Source: Echeneis naucrates
Lineage: Eukaryota; Chordata; Actinopteri; Carangiformes; Echeneidae
DNA length: 64,000 bases
Assembly (NCBI RefSeq): GCF_900963305.1
Contig: NC_042515.1
Location: forward strand, 3,580,377 to 3,644,376
Direction: 5' to 3'
The notes below the pieces were generated by a model. That model made no database searches, was not told the DNA's origin, and was given only the letters and a program-made list of their open reading frames with translations. Each line of letters starts with the position of its first letter. Positions within the stretch are counted from its first letter, which is position 1. The position numbers were made by a program, and so were the translations under genes. Positions 1-19,019 of this stretch are shown here, in pieces.

Positions 1-70
1 AGAGGGGAGTTACAGTCTGAAGGTTTAGTTATAAGCTTATTCCTGGTTTTTTTCTGTCTCTGTCTCTCAG

Positions 71-6063
<5,993 letters not shown>

Positions 6064-9000
6064 TGGATAGCAAGCAGGAAGTGGCAGTTTTAAAGGAAGA
6101 GAAGAAGAAGAAAAAGAAGAGAAGTGATTCTCCTCAACTGGAGGACAGAAGGAAAAAAGGAAACTCCTTTCAAAGTAAAAGCTGTGTGGCTGATCCTCCC
6201 TCTGTGTGGGAAGAAGTTTAAGGTTAAAGGTCACTTCACTGACATCATCACGGTTCATTTCAAGCTGTTTGTTAGTTTATAAACAGGGAAGACCGACTAA
6301 CAATTTATTGGTTTTAAAAAATGATAATGACATTATCATCTGATGTAGTCGGGTCCTTTAAACATTAACATTTCTTCTGACTTCGAGAAAGACTCCACCT
6401 GGTGAAGTCATTTCAACACTGATGAGTTAAACTAACTAATTAGTTATTAATTTAACTTGACTTCTAATGTTGTGAATATGTAAACAAAACTTTCACATTT
6501 TAACTTTGCAAAGTCACGAGGACACACTGTCACACTTAGTTTTAAGACATTTTTAAAGCAACAGAATTCAACATTAATTAGGCACTAAAGGAAAATGTCT
6601 TGATTTCACAGAAGAACTCTGTTTGGATTCACTGCCTGTTCCACAGGCTTCATGAGATCAGAGGAGGTGGATGTCCCACTCAAAGTATTTACCTATGAAG
6701 GGATTGAGCGGAGTTCACTTTCTGCCTGCACATGTTGTTCAGATATGAATGAGTACATTGAGGTGACACAGAAGAAAAAGACGGATAAGTTAAAAATCAC
6801 ATGCTGGGGAAACACTCGCTGAAGGTGCAGAAAGTGTTTTTTATCTGCAGGGACGATGACGAACAAAAAGCACATTACTGTTCAGAAGCTGGTTCACGTT
6901 TGTCACAACTTTAAAGAAGCCTTTATTTTTCAAAGATTTCCATCTTTCATCAAAAAGGTTAAATGAAACTTTTCCCAGGACTTTTTCCAGGACTGGAAAG
7001 CTGTAATAAGGAATTCCAGTGGCATGTTTTTTTTTTTCTGCAGCTTTTTGTGTCCAGATAATCAAAACTTGTGTCAGTTGGGGAAAACACACAAACCTGC
7101 ATTAAGTCTTGATTGTGGTTTCAACACAAAAAAAAAAAAAAAAAATACCTGAGAAGAAGAGTTTTGACATTGTGTTCATGTACATACAGAGCTTTAGCTT
7201 AAATGTCGCTAACAGGAAGTCGTGTTCAGGATAAATGGAGCGGATCCTCAATTACAGACAGGACACAGGATATTTTTTTAAAGAGTGGATGTGGGTTTGA
7301 GTTTGATTTGAAATCTTTGAGGTGGACCAACAGGTCGAGGACTACATGGGAACTTAAAGTCTAAGAGGGAGACGTGGACGGGGCGGACATGTTGTTGTCG
7401 TTTTGCCTTTAAGCTTGTCCTGCTCTGATTTTTCTTTTCAGATCTTAATAATCTGCTCAGCCTTCTGCTGCTTGCTTCCACGTTTTATTCCTCCTCTGCC
7501 TGTGATTTTTGTACTTTTTTTGGAAGGTTTTGTTGCCATTTGAAGCTGCCTCTCCGGGATTTTAATGATGCAGGCCACAGTAACTAATGAGGCCAGCTTG
7601 ATTTATTTTCTGCAGGTTGTTTTTTGCGCTGTAGATGTGACAAACTGAGGTGGGGTGAACCTGCAGGAAACAAACATCACTGATCTACTCAGTTCACCAC
7701 TCTTATCCAAATGTTTGAAACCTCGTCCAGAGAAGGCATTTATCATTCAGTCTGGTTTCCTGAGACATTTTAAATTGCTTTTTCTTAAACCTAATGCTCC
7801 TCGTTATTGTGTATAAGCTGCAGTTGTGTTCAGCTCTTTGGTTCAAACACATATTGAGGCAGTCAGAGCTATAGCTAACTGAATATGAGCTGGTGGTACT
7901 GAGTCAACTGACAGTCCTGTATGTCGTACAATCCCTGATGCAAGTCAGTGTCAGCTGGCATTAACGTATTAAGTCACAGAGACATGAAATTAAATGTAAA
8001 AACACCTGGGATGTGTTTGCACAAGCTAAAATTGGCTTAACTTCTGTGAAAACTGTAACTAATCCATCTGTCTCTTGTGAAACACAGGCAGCCACGCCCT
8101 TGGAAACTGAATGCAACACACACAGTTTTTGCATACTTTACTAACACACTTCTAGTGTATCTGCAGAACGAGGCGTTTCAGATGCATGCAGACACGACAG
8201 ATACACTTCATTTAATCTAGGAATACACATAAACACAATCCTGATAAAACACAGTTGACCTGCTCTCAGAATTGCACCTGAACACACCCTGACACAGGAC
8301 TGCAGTGCTGTCTTTGATGTTTTCTCCATAAAAATAGAATTGTTGATATATAACAGGAAACTGACCATGGATCTACCATTAATGATCCAGACCCATCCCT
8401 GCTGACATGAAGTGTTAAATATTCACCTGTAAGCTGTTTGGCTGCGAGCTGAGAGGCTCGCTGTGCCCTGTGGTCTGCATAAAAATGTACAAACCTGCAG
8501 TGAGAACCTAGCATGTGGGTGTAACATTACTGTGAACTGCAGCTCAGACATTGACACTGTTTCAGCTCATGTGTACAGTCACTGCATTGGCTGTTTGAGT
8601 GAATCTCAACTTAGTACACAAGTAAAAAGGAAAAACAAGGACAGGAAGGATGCATTCAAATCAAGCCCTGTAATCATTCAAATTAATAAGTAGATTTACT
8701 GGATTGAAAAGCGTCTACTCTCTTTCTTTTTTTTTTTCTTTTTTTTTTTTTTTTTAAATCTGAAGTTTTTGAAATGAAATTCAGTAAGAACTTTAAACGA
8801 TGAGACTGAGCTGCAGCTGAAAGCTGAAATCTGAAAGCACATTTATCTCCCTGATGGAAAAGAGTGGTGTGCAGTGAAGTGTGTGAGTCTGAGTCCTCAC
8901 CCCTGAAACTACAGGGAGAGAATGTAAGTTCAAAATGAACTGGATCTTTATTTGTACTGGACATACTGAAGTTAATGAAAATGTGATTGGATTTTCCACT

Positions 9001-9130
9001 GCAGCGTAGTCGGAGACACCGTTCTGATGTAGATTCAAACATAGAAAGAAGCTGTTATTAATGTGTAACTTTTATTTTGAAACATGTTTTGTATTATTTG
9101 CACTAAAAAATAAACTTGAATTGAAAAATG
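6064..9130 (+). other. Probable 3'UTR of pik3c2b
   Basis: About 3 kb without any convincing coding exon follows the pik3c2b stop. The first good AATAAA I found in a plausible context is at 9109-9114, so one long 3'UTR is the simplest reading. The region is AT-rich, with homopolymer A/T tracts (for example near 7030, 7127 and 8725) and no recognisable transposon. Short open frames on both strands here look like chance. Use of an earlier polyadenylation site cannot be excluded. Confidence 0.55.
9109..9114 (+). terminator. Candidate poly(A) signal of pik3c2b
   Basis: AATAAA in a T/A-rich context, 3.0 kb after the stop codon and upstream of a GT-rich stretch. Inferred from sequence only. Confidence 0.45.
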
Positions 9131-9324
9131 TTTAATTCACTCCTGTTTTCTGACTTTTCTTTTCTGTATTTATTCCCCTTCAATGCCTTCTTGCCCGCTC
9201 TGCATCAGCAGGTCATGTTGAACTTTATAAATGCGCTTGAAAATGTTTCATTCACCTTACAAATGACACAACCCAAAGAAAAAGCAATATTTAGTCAAGA
9301 TTTCAAGATTTAAAAATAAAAAAA

Positions 9325-9480
9325 TTATTAAAAAAATAGATAGATCTACTTTATTGATTCCAAACTGGGAATTTTCCATGTTACAACAGCAAGGTATTGC
9401 ACATAAAAGACAAACTGAACAATACAAATGAGATACCAAAAATATTTATAGAAACAAACCATATAAGGTATAAAGACAAC
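9325..9480. repeat. Common teleost interspersed repeat (class not assigned)
   Basis: Begins with a TAGATAGATCTACTTTATTGATTCC-like phrase followed by a 'cAAACTGGGAATTTTCCATGTTACA' type segment, a wording seen repeatedly in fish intergenic DNA near retroelement 3' ends. No coding part is present. It lies between the pik3c2b poly(A) signal and the ppp1r15b promoter. Confidence 0.55.
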
Positions 9481-9879
9481 AATATAACACAACTAGATAT
9501 TTATAAAAGAAAAAAAAACAGCAGCAGTTGGAAATTTAAATATTTATCGTGTGAATACATTATATTTATAATATCTATCCCCGCCTCTCAGATATTTATA
9601 TAGATTAAAGACAGAACTGTTAAAAATAAAGTTCCTGCCTTCTTCGGTTTATTTTTAAATGATTTCCCCTTTCGGTCTAAATAAGGGACCGTATGTGAAT
9701 TCTGGGCTGATAAACACGTGGCGGACAGACGTGAGGAGCCACAAGGCTTTTACGTAACAGCCTTTTATTATGTAACAGGGACTTTGTCCCTGGGGGGTCG
9801 TTGAGGTGGGTTTATTTTTTATATATTTATTTATTTTTTGGGTGGTGGGGTGTGTGCTGCTGACGCGCTCCCTTCGCGT

Positions 9880-10291
9880 CAGTAACACCGCGACGCTCCC
9901 TCAAACTGCAGGCCTCACGTCACCGGAAAGGCGGGTCACTGACGACGGTCTCCGGACTTTCTGATGAAATCTCTCCGATCCAGACGAAGCTACGCCGCCG
10001 TGAAAATCTTCCGCTCCGAGGCAGCAGAAAGCGCTCAACCCGACGCGAAAAAGACTCAAACGGGACAACTTCGCTTTTTGGAGTCGAGTTCGAGGCCGAA
10101 TATTTTGAAATAATCGCCTCTTTTTGATCGAGCTCGCCGCCTGAGCTAAGCTAAGCTAAAATAAGCTAAGCTAACCCGCCAGCCGCCGTTGACCGGACGA
10201 AAACCTCCACCCGCCGCCGCCACTGCCGCCGTTGGTTTTTCTTTTTTTTTTTCCTCTCTCTCTCTCTCACGGGGGATTAAAATCTGACAAA
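9880..10291 (+). promoter_or_regulatory. CpG-rich promoter and 5' leader region of ppp1r15b
   Basis: The AT-rich intergenic DNA changes sharply to GC- and CpG-rich sequence at about 9880 and stays so until about 10460. This fits a CpG-island promoter without an obvious TATA box. A run of GCTAA/AGCTA motifs (10143-10174) and a C/T tract (about 10235-10268) lie just before the upstream ORF. The transcription start cannot be placed exactly. Confidence 0.6.
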
Positions 10292-10522
10292 ATGGCATTC
10301 CTTTCATCATCAGACCTGGATTTTTCCTCGTTTTACGAATCAAGCGTGCTCAGCCTTTCTCCTCTCTCCTCGAGCTCCGTTTCCTCCAAAGTGTCCACCA
10401 GGAAGAAGTCCAACCACCACTCTCTGCGAGGCGTCGACGCCGCGGAGCGCGCCGGGCTCACGGGTGACATTTCCTGGGTTCCCTCTGACTGTGGTGATCG
10501 GTATGTTTGCCAATCCGTGTAA
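10292..10522 (+). CDS. Long upstream ORF (76 codons) in the ppp1r15b leader
   Basis: An ATG in good context (ACAAAATGG) opens a Ser-rich 76-codon frame ending at 10522, 200 bases before the main ATG at 10724 and not in frame with it. A plausible intron (donor GTATGT at 10501, acceptor CTGTCAG ending 10687) would end the frame two codons later with TAA, so both transcript forms keep it separate from the main protein. Upstream ORFs are known to control translation of PPP1R15 mRNAs during eIF2alpha phosphorylation. Whether this frame is the equivalent here is inference; its peptide is not recognised. Confidence 0.45.
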   Translation: MAFLSSSDLDFSSFYESSVLSLSPLSSSSVSSKVSTRKKSNHHSLRGVDAAERAGLTGDISWVPSDCGDRYVCQSV

Positions 10523-10723
10523 AGACCATGCTTGATAAGAAAGACTTGATGTGCTGAAACGGATAGAGCCGCTGGCCGCTGCTGTTAACCCGGACCTCCT
10601 TCGGTCTGACAGCTGTCAGATTACCAGTTAGTCTGCTATTGTTATTAAAAAAATAAAGAAAAAGGACGTGACCACTTTTACTGTCAGGTAATTTATATTT
10701 TTGCACTTTTGAATCGGAAGAAG

Positions 10724-13700
10724 ATGTTCAGAAACATGAGTAATGAGGGACATTTACCCGACGGGCAGAGCTCGTCCTCTCCGAGCGGCCACGGAGTCAC
10801 CTCCGTCGGGCTCGGCAATCAGGAAAGCTCGTGGATCAGCGTGCTGTCCTTGGTGTCCAGGCCCGCGGTGGCTTTTCTGCAGAAACATCTCCTGGGCAGA
10901 CCGCGAACCCCGAACCTGTCCGAGAAAGGAGTCGGATGGATCAATGGAGATTTAAAAAGCAGTTTTGCGGAGGAAGAAAGGGAATTTTTACGACAACTGG
11001 ACGACATTATGCCGCTAACGCAGCACGCCGCTCCGCACCTGACCTACCTGCGGTGCCAGCACGGCGGAGCCCTCGGCCTGCTGGAGCCCCGGGACGGCAC
11101 GCCTTTGCCCTGGCTGACCGCGGACTCTCTGCGGGAGATGGGGATTGAAGACGGAGAAATGGGCTTAAAAATATGCCAAGAAACCCAGATTGGATATTTG
11201 TCTTCTGTCAGGACTTTTTTCAGTGATGTTCTGCTGAGCTCGATGTCATCTCAGGAAATTAAACCCTCCGGAGGGAGAGACTGGGTGACCGAGGCCATGA
11301 GCTCCTCCGTGAAGAGCAGCGGTGGGAAAAGCAGGACTTGGTGGGGCAACTTTTGGGGAGGAGAGGAGAGCTCACAGAAAGGGCTGTTGTCAGATTTGTC
11401 CCGGGCCAAGGAGGGCATGGTGACAGGCCAGCTTTGTCCACATCAAATGGGGAATGAAACAAAAGCCCCTGCTGCCGAAACAACCAATGGGTTTGTCCAG
11501 AGCGACGGCAGGGAATCGACTCTGGGAGAAAACACTGGACCCACTGACCACAAAAAGGAGCCGGCTAACAATGGAGGCCTTCACACAGTCCAGAATACAG
11601 AGGGGTCGACACCAAACCACCAACTTGACATCAGAGACCACCTGAGCAGTTCAGGAGCTGCCGCTGCCTGCAGTGAGGTGGCACTTCTGACCCCTGATCA
11701 GGACAATGGTTACTCCAGCTTGGAAGAGGAACACTTCCAGAGAAACGACCTGCTCATGGTGAAAGCCCCAAGTGGAGAACAGAAGGAGACCGAACTGGTT
11801 GAAAACTGTGTCACTGTCAACAACACAAAGATGGAGGAAGAGTCCTCTGAGGAGGGAGAGGCTGCGTCTGTCAAGGTAGATGAGGAAGAAAACACTCAGC
11901 AACACTCTGCCTCACAGGAGAATCAGTCTGAAGAGACAACAGTGGTCTCCACCGCCCAGTGCCAGAACAAAACCATTGCCTTCATCATGGGTTGCCCATG
12001 TAGTGATGACGACAGCAGTCAGTCAGACATGGATTCTAGTGAGGATGAGGATGACGATGGTTTTGACAGTGAGGGGTCATCTGATCTGTCCGACTCCACT
12101 GATGAAGATGAAGACGATGAAGCCTCAGACTCGGACAGTGAGGCAGACTCTGAGGCGGACCGCCTGTGGAACTCTTTGCGCCAAAGTCTGGACCCCTACA
12201 ACCCTCAAAATTTTACAGCCCCACTACACACTGGCAGAACTGCTCCCAGGACCATTCCCAATCCCACACCACCATCATCCTCCCAGTCCACCCCTGACTC
12301 TTCCCCTGACTCTTCCCCTGACTCTACCCCTCTTCCTCTTTCCTCCTTGGCAGCATCCCCTCCCATCACTTCCTTCACATCTCCATGCAGCCAGGACGTG
12401 TGGGATGACTCAACCTCGGCCAGTGAGGTGGATGAAGCTGAAAACCTTCGCCTGTGGAGCTCCTTCAGCTCCTCCTTAGACCCTTATAGCCCCTTTAACT
12501 TTCAGGCCCCACTCAGGACTCAAGAGCCCTCTGGGGCTTCTTCCAGGGCCAAGGCCAAGAAGGTCTCCCAGGCTCGCCTCCACTCTCCCCGTCATAAAGC
12601 AGCATCTCCACCTGAGTACAGTAAACAAGGGGCAGAGGAGAGGTTGGACAGCGGCTTCTCTGAACCCTCAACCTCCTCCACCAGTAGGAACTGTGCTCCC
12701 ACCAAGAAGGTCAGTGTGTTTCCTCTTCTTCTGTCTTTCAATGTTCTTGTCAGCATTTAGGGAGAAAAAGCTGATGCCCACAGTTTTGTGTCGAGTCTAA
12801 TCGACAAATTCAGTCGACTGTGGTCGGGAAAACGAAAACATTTAGACACTAGTGGAGTACCAGTACCAGTTTTAAATAAATGACTGGTCTTGATTATCCA
12901 AATCATTGGGAACTTATATTGTGTTGTTTTTATTCATTGATAAACTTGTATCTTCAGCTGTTACCCAACCTTAAGACATAGTTTCAGTTTCAGTCGTAGA
13001 TCTTGAACATCAGGTCAGAAATATTTTCATATCGTCGCATTTCATACATATTTCAAAACAGTGATTACGTGTCAGTACAGGCTTTCTGCTTGAAGTGGCA
13101 CAGTGCTCTCTCTAGTTGATGACATGAGACTTGTCCTCGTTTTATCGTTGTAGAACATTCACTCACTTGGCAGACGAGTTTATTTAAAGTGACAGACAGT
13201 GAGGGATATCAGTAAATATTCAGGAAATATCACCTGATAGTACAACAGTTTGATGTGCAAAAACAAGTATTGAAATTCAATAAAACCATCCTAAGGCAGT
13301 TTGTTCAGTTTGCTTTATATTTTATCTTACTTTGAAGCAGTAATGGGTTTATTCAACGTTTATCTTTCAATTAGCAAGCAAAGTGTTAATATTTTAATCT
13401 GGAAATAACTGCACAAAAATGTGGTGGAAATGGGGAGACTTTGAGGTAGCATTGACATTTTTCTACAGACAATATAACAATACCTGAATGAAGTCAAATA
13501 TCACCAATGACATTTTGAAGTTTGTCAGAAAAATACATTTGTGTAGTGTTGTTAGTCATTTGCAGGAATTGACTTGGGTTTTCTTTCCCCTTGTCTATGC
13601 TGTTACATCGTGATGTTTTACTACAGCTCGTCATGTGATGAGTCATGACTTTGACCTTCAGCACTGAACGGTTTCTGATCATGAGTCAAGAGTCATTGTA

Positions 13701-14921
13701 CCCTTCAGTCTTTGTAATTAGAATAGCATCTACTGAGTTTAGTGCCTGTTCTAGAGTTGGGCTGACTGATGCCGTCAGGTGATTGAATCTATTTACTGAA
13801 AATATTCTTGTTTTCCAGGAAATGGTTCAAATATAGAAAACGCTCCACTTGCTGGACAGTTGATCGTTACATGTTGTAAACTTAGAAGCACTGAGTAACA
13901 CAAACCAAACAGCTCCTAATTTCTGTTTATTAATGCTGCATCCTATTTTCAGTCTTATTTCACTGACATCATCAGCTACAGCCAGACATCTGTAATGCAA
14001 CGGCGAGAGCTTACATTCCTGTCCTGAGCCCAGCGAGATTATGTCTCACTTAGTGTTGGTGGAGTATAAGCAGCAGAAAAGGCTCCTTCATTTCACTTTT
14101 CATTTTAGACATTTTTACATTTCCCGAAAAATAAAACTTGTCTGGGTGAACTGTTTTGAGGAAATGTGTAAATTCCTGCACTACCGGATTTTCTTGGGGG
14201 GTATTCTCAAATTCATGTTGAAACAGGAAAGTTACATGATTTAAAGTTTCTAACAGTCACCTCAAGAGTGGCAAATCTGATAGGCGTTTAGAGGAAGTGC
14301 ATTTGTGGGCGCAACCCGCATCATTTTAAACAGCCTAAACAGCCAATCAGCACAGCGCTGCTCAGTCAAAAACAGCGGAGCCCTTTCCATTCTCTTACTG
14401 CAGCTCATTCTTCAGTCTCAATCTGTCAGTCCATACGTTTTTTAAAAGTTCTCTTTTGATGGTTTTTACTTCTTATATTATTTTAATTATGAATCAGTAC
14501 AACACTGAATTGACCATCACCAACCTTTTGAGCAGAGATCACTTGTTTACCTGAAGACGCCATCAAACTATTAAGCCAAAACTCAGAAAATAAAATTTGA
14601 AGTAAATCAGGTCAATAGTTCTCAGGTTGGTGTAGGTTTTTATCAGAAGCTGTTCAGGTTTGATCCACTGGCACTTAGGACCGCTTGCCTTTATCTTTTC
14701 ACTCCCAGGTCCGTTTCTGTGATAATGTGGAGGAGTTCTTTGCTAGCTGTGGTGAGGAGGAGGAGGACCGCCGGGGACCCTGGGAGGAGCTGGCACGGGA
14801 CCGCTGCCGTTTCCTGCGACGCTGCCAGGAGGTGGAGCAGAGCATTGCCTACTGCCTGCAGCCACAGCACCGCAGCCTGGTCTACCACCGCATCATAACC
14901 CTCCACGTCCAGGAGGCTTGA
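10724..14921 (+). CDS. ppp1r15b: Protein phosphatase 1 regulatory subunit 15B (CReP), 732 residues
   Basis: Two coding exons, 10724-12709 and 14709-14921 (TGA), with a 2 kb GT-AG intron. The start chosen is the first ATG of the frame (MFRNMSNEG); the frame is open a few codons further up but only from a TTG. The protein recruits PP1 to dephosphorylate eIF2alpha and is constitutive at the ER. Diagnostic parts are an N-terminal hydrophobic/amphipathic stretch (SWISVLSLVSRPAVAFLQKH) thought to tether the family to the ER; TPDQDNGYSSLEEEH; an acidic middle; two related motifs, LWNSLRQSLDPYNPQNFTAP and LWSSFSSSLDPYSPFNFQAP; and the PP1-binding KVRF followed by GPWEELARDRCRF. KVRF is split by the intron (AAG at the end of exon 1, GTC CGT TTC at the start of exon 2). 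The PYNPxNF and DQDNGY motifs favour 15B over 15A, as does the position next to pik3c2b. Confidence 0.95.
12710..14708 (+). other. Single coding-region intron of ppp1r15b
   Basis: GT-AG intron of 2.0 kb. I see no transposon or RNA gene in it; it is AT-rich with scattered short frames. If retained, translation would run about 16 codons past exon 1 and stop, giving a protein without KVRF. Confidence 0.8.
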
Positions 14922-15147
14922 GATCTGTCCTCTACACCCTCAACACCTTAGGACAACGGTCTGTCCTCTATGTCCAGGATGCCTGACGGCAAAAATTTGT
15001 CGGAAATTTTATTTCCAGCATGCTTGGGGACAATTTTCCCCTACAAAGATCTGTTCTCTACTTCCAGGGTGGCAAAGGAAAACATTTTCTTCTTCATCCT
15101 GGATGCTAGAGGATGACATTCTGTCCTCTATGTCCAGGATGCCTGAG
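14901..15147 (+). repeat. Degenerate minisatellite straddling the ppp1r15b stop codon
   Basis: A phrase like CTCTATGTCCAGGATGCCTGA occurs five to six times with 40-70 base spacing: in the last codons (14901, diverged), then at 14966, about 15010, 15056, about 15093 and 15126. The copies at 14961-14986 and 15121-15146 are identical over 26 bases. The coding copy encodes the C-terminal TLHVQEA and stop. Confidence 0.65.
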
Positions 15148-16192
15148 TAGGATGAAGCATCTTTCCTGAAAGTCCATGATGACCATATAGTTCAACATGT
15201 ATCATCCTGAGGAAATGGAAAGCTGCATTTGTTTAGTAGAAATGCAAACTGCTTTGACACTATATACACAGAGACAGCAGATGGACAGAGACAACTGCTG
15301 GACTCTTTCCTGACTGACTTTAGTCCTCTTTCTGGTGTGATCCAGCCTCAGACTGAATCCACACCAATGTGTTACTGCAGCTTCATCGTTTTTCATTCAG
15401 CACTAATTGAAGATTCAGGGCAACTACATAATTGACAGCTTCAGCAAAATTATTGCTTGTGAAGTGTGTTGTTACGGTATTCAGTGTTTTGAAGGGCTTA
15501 ACTTGTGGCTTCACTGTGAGGAAAAATCATGTTGGGGCTGAAAAGTCTTCAAAGCCTTTCTGCAGACATTGAGAGATGTCATTCTTTTCATAGCAAAAAT
15601 GTCTGCAGCTGTTTTCAGTTTCAGTGCTTTCTCAAGCTGGTTCTGATCTGTTTCTCATCCTTTTAATCCTTCACATCAGACACAGAAAGAAGCTTCTGTT
15701 TTCAGTATATGTCAAGTAACACTGAGCAACTCGGCAGGTGGCTCCCAAGGAAACTCACAGGGATCAGCTGATGATAAGATTGCATCAGAATCAGTTTATT
15801 TTCTCTATAAGATACAGGATTCATTCACCACTTTGGCCTCTAAAAGTCCTTAGAATGAAAGCAATGATTATTCCAGTATTGATTAACCTGCCTAATAATG
15901 ATATTGCAACCATTGATCATTCAGTGTGAATAACTATCCATCTCAATTTCTCTTGAAGGTGACATCTTTGTCTTTGATTTGACCTACAATTGATTTTACT
16001 CCAAGTGCAAGTGACAAAGAAAACCAGCAGATGTCTCCATCAGTGTATTTAAAATTACCCGGGGCTCATTAAATGTTGTTATTTTTTTAGTTTTAATGGA
16101 AACACCAGTTTCTCTCTGTCACTCAGGTGTAAAGCTGATGGTCACCTGACAGTCAGGCTGCAGCTCGACTCCTTCCTGACAGAAGGAATAAA
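14922..16192 (+). other. Probable 3'UTR of ppp1r15b
   Basis: No coding exon is visible. It starts with the minisatellite and reaches the first clear AATAAA at 16187-16192. Confidence 0.5.
16187..16192 (+). terminator. Candidate poly(A) signal of ppp1r15b
   Basis: AATAAA (followed by further A) 1.27 kb after the stop; the only good hexamer I noticed in this interval. Confidence 0.4.
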
Positions 16193-19019
16193 AAACCAGT
16201 GATCAGACCCCATCACAGTCCAGGTGAAGCCTCCAGTGTATAATGAGGATTCACGTATGTGATATTACTAAGTTTAGTGTTTGTATTTGCAGCCAAAGCG
16301 TTTATTTTGGTCCCATCTGCTCTTTAATGCCAAAGACTGCTGGTGTGTGAGTGTTAAATTCTGACAGGAGAAGGAACTGAGGGTTCAGTGTTGATTTGCA
16401 TGAGCTTCTCTCTTTATTGTAGAAAATGTTCCTTAACTGCTCGGACTCACTAATCACTGATAATCAAATAGTATTTGCTTCTAATTAGTATGATATTCAT
16501 CACTGTGGTATTAAAAGAAATCTCCCTTTAAATTATCATCTGAATGTTGAACTGAACATCCACCTGATTCAAAAACAGGAAGCAGTTTCAAGACAGTTAC
16601 TCTGCTTCTCCACAGCAAGTGAGCTGACTGAAGATAGATATATATATAGTTCAGAGTTTTGACCGAAACATTGCAGTTTTATCAGACTTTTTAATGAAGT
16701 TGTTGTAAAACCTGGTAAAAATGTCAGAGAACAAACATCTTTCTGTTCATCCGGCAGATTCCCAGAGTTCACTGCTGTGATCTGGTCCCAAACAAGACCG
16801 TCAGGATCCAGGCTGACACTCATCATTTAAATAATCAACTTCTTTATTAGTAATTATCATCACATGTGTTTTACTCGTCTCTATCTGAAATTTCAGTCAC
16901 CTTGTTATTTTTCCCTCTGCAGATGAAAGCATAAATGAGGCCACGTCTTCCTGTCTCCAAGGATCCTGGATATTTAATTAGCTTAGGAGGAGCTCATATT
17001 TTAATAAGGCTTGTGTCTTTACACTAAATTAATTAAATTTAGACTGAGAAGAGACTACAGAGAAAACTAACATAATTATAACATTCAATTATGAAAATAT
17101 AAAATGAAGGAAAGGCCAAACACTTGAGTGGGAAATGGAACAACTGACAAATGTAAACTTCTTGGTTAATCAGTCTCTTGAGTTTATAAAATTAAAGTAA
17201 AGTCTGACATTGTCTCTCAGAGATGTTCAGTTTCTCGCTTTAGTGCTGTGAAAAACAGTCCAAAATTCAAAAGGAAATCTTCACTTTTTCCTCTTAACTA
17301 AGTAAAGTAATTATTTTTTACCGTGGATTGTGAATGTCCTGACACCAGAGAGGCAGGGTTAGTATTGATGTGAGGAGTTAGTCGCCTCAATGTTTATGAA
17401 TGATACAGAGCCAAAATCTTCAGCTGGCACTGTTTTTCAGGACTTTTATTTTGACAGGACACAGGGTTGAGCAATTTCCTTTTCCAAAATGAACCAAAAA
17501 TGCCTTCACTGAAAACCGGAAACTAAAGATAATTAGTAATTAATCTTTATCTCTTCATCCATGAGACTAACAGTCCTAATGAGTCTGACAGAAAACATTA
17601 CAAATCATCTGTTTGATTGATCGTCTAATGGTCTGAGCTCTAATGCAGAACTTAAATGTGGAAGTGGAGCTGATTTTAATCACTAAGTTTTCCTAAATAG
17701 CTTAAAGAAGCTGTGGGGGTGTGACTGTCCCATAATCTAAACTACATACTGATCATCATGTCTGTGTGTGGTGTCAGGAAACAAATTTTTCTTAAAGATT
17801 GTCTTTACGTCACCTCACAATTTATTTTAAAAAGTTTTAACATTTCCTGAGAGACGTATCACTCAAGTTAAACGTAATCTAAACCTCTAACCAGTCTGTA
17901 TAGTGAAGGAGGATCCTACTCAGTCAAATGTTTTCTGGCTTAACTTGCTCCGATTTAAGTATTTGCATGAGTCTCTGTTCCTACAGCAACACTACAAAGT
18001 CCTCAGTAGCACTCACCTGAAGAGAAAATTGCTGAGGAAACTCGGTGTGTAAAAAAAGATTTGATGTTAAAAGATGAGTCACTTCATTGTGTTGATTTAC
18101 TGGAGAGGAAGGTCAACGTTTTTGGTGCTTAGAGTGAAAACTGAAGAGGGAACGACTCATTTGATTAAAACCTAAAAATCTGAAAACAGGTGAAGGTGGA
18201 TTTCAGGATAAAATGGGGAAAAAAATCGACAAATGAATCTTTGTTGTTATTTTAGTCAAAAGAAAGCTTTTTATTTTTCTAATGCTTCATTTGGTGGAAA
18301 ACTCATCGTGCTTCATTTCTTCACAGTCTCAATAGGACTTAAATATTAAATAAAAACAATATTTAATGATGATACTGGCCCATTGTGTTTTTGTTTTTCA
18401 CCCCTGTGTGCTGGAGTTACTGTTTTTATCAAGAGTGATGTTATAAATCTGTCATACATAGAATTCCTATATGTATTTAAGGTGGAATTGGATCATATTT
18501 AGTTTTAACTGACTCGTTCTTTAGTCTGCACTTTGCTCAGCAGGCGGAGCCGGTCAGAAGCCAAACGGTGCCACCTTCAGGAGCAAAGTCACTGCAGAAG
18601 CAGCTCAGGTGACGTTGTCCCCTCCAGGTTGAGCACATTCTGGTTTAGTTTTAACAAGATTGAACATCATCAGAACAAACTGTTAATGGTTCTTTTTTTT
18701 TTTTTTTCTGACAGACATTTTCCATCTCAGAAATCGATTGCAACAGTTGATCTCACCTGGTCTGAACTCTGACATCACCTGTTGTCTTTTTTTTTTTTTT
18801 TTTTTGAAGTTTATAGGAAAACTTCAATCCATGCTGACTTATTTTTACAGTGGTGTCGTCCCAATGAGTCACAATGTTTAAATGTTTAAAGGCCCTTCAA
18901 ACAATAATTTGCTTTTTGTTCATTAGAAATCCTGAATTGTTAAATTCTAACTCTGATAGAAACAGTAAATCCAGTGTTTTTGTTCTGACCTGACCTGTCC
19001 TGTCAGCTGTTTTCCCATG

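Noticed and set aside
10709-12760. 683-codon continuous frame as the full ppp1r15b protein
   Set aside because: It begins at a TTG and runs into the intron; the first ATG is 10724 and the conserved C-terminus needs the exon at 14709.
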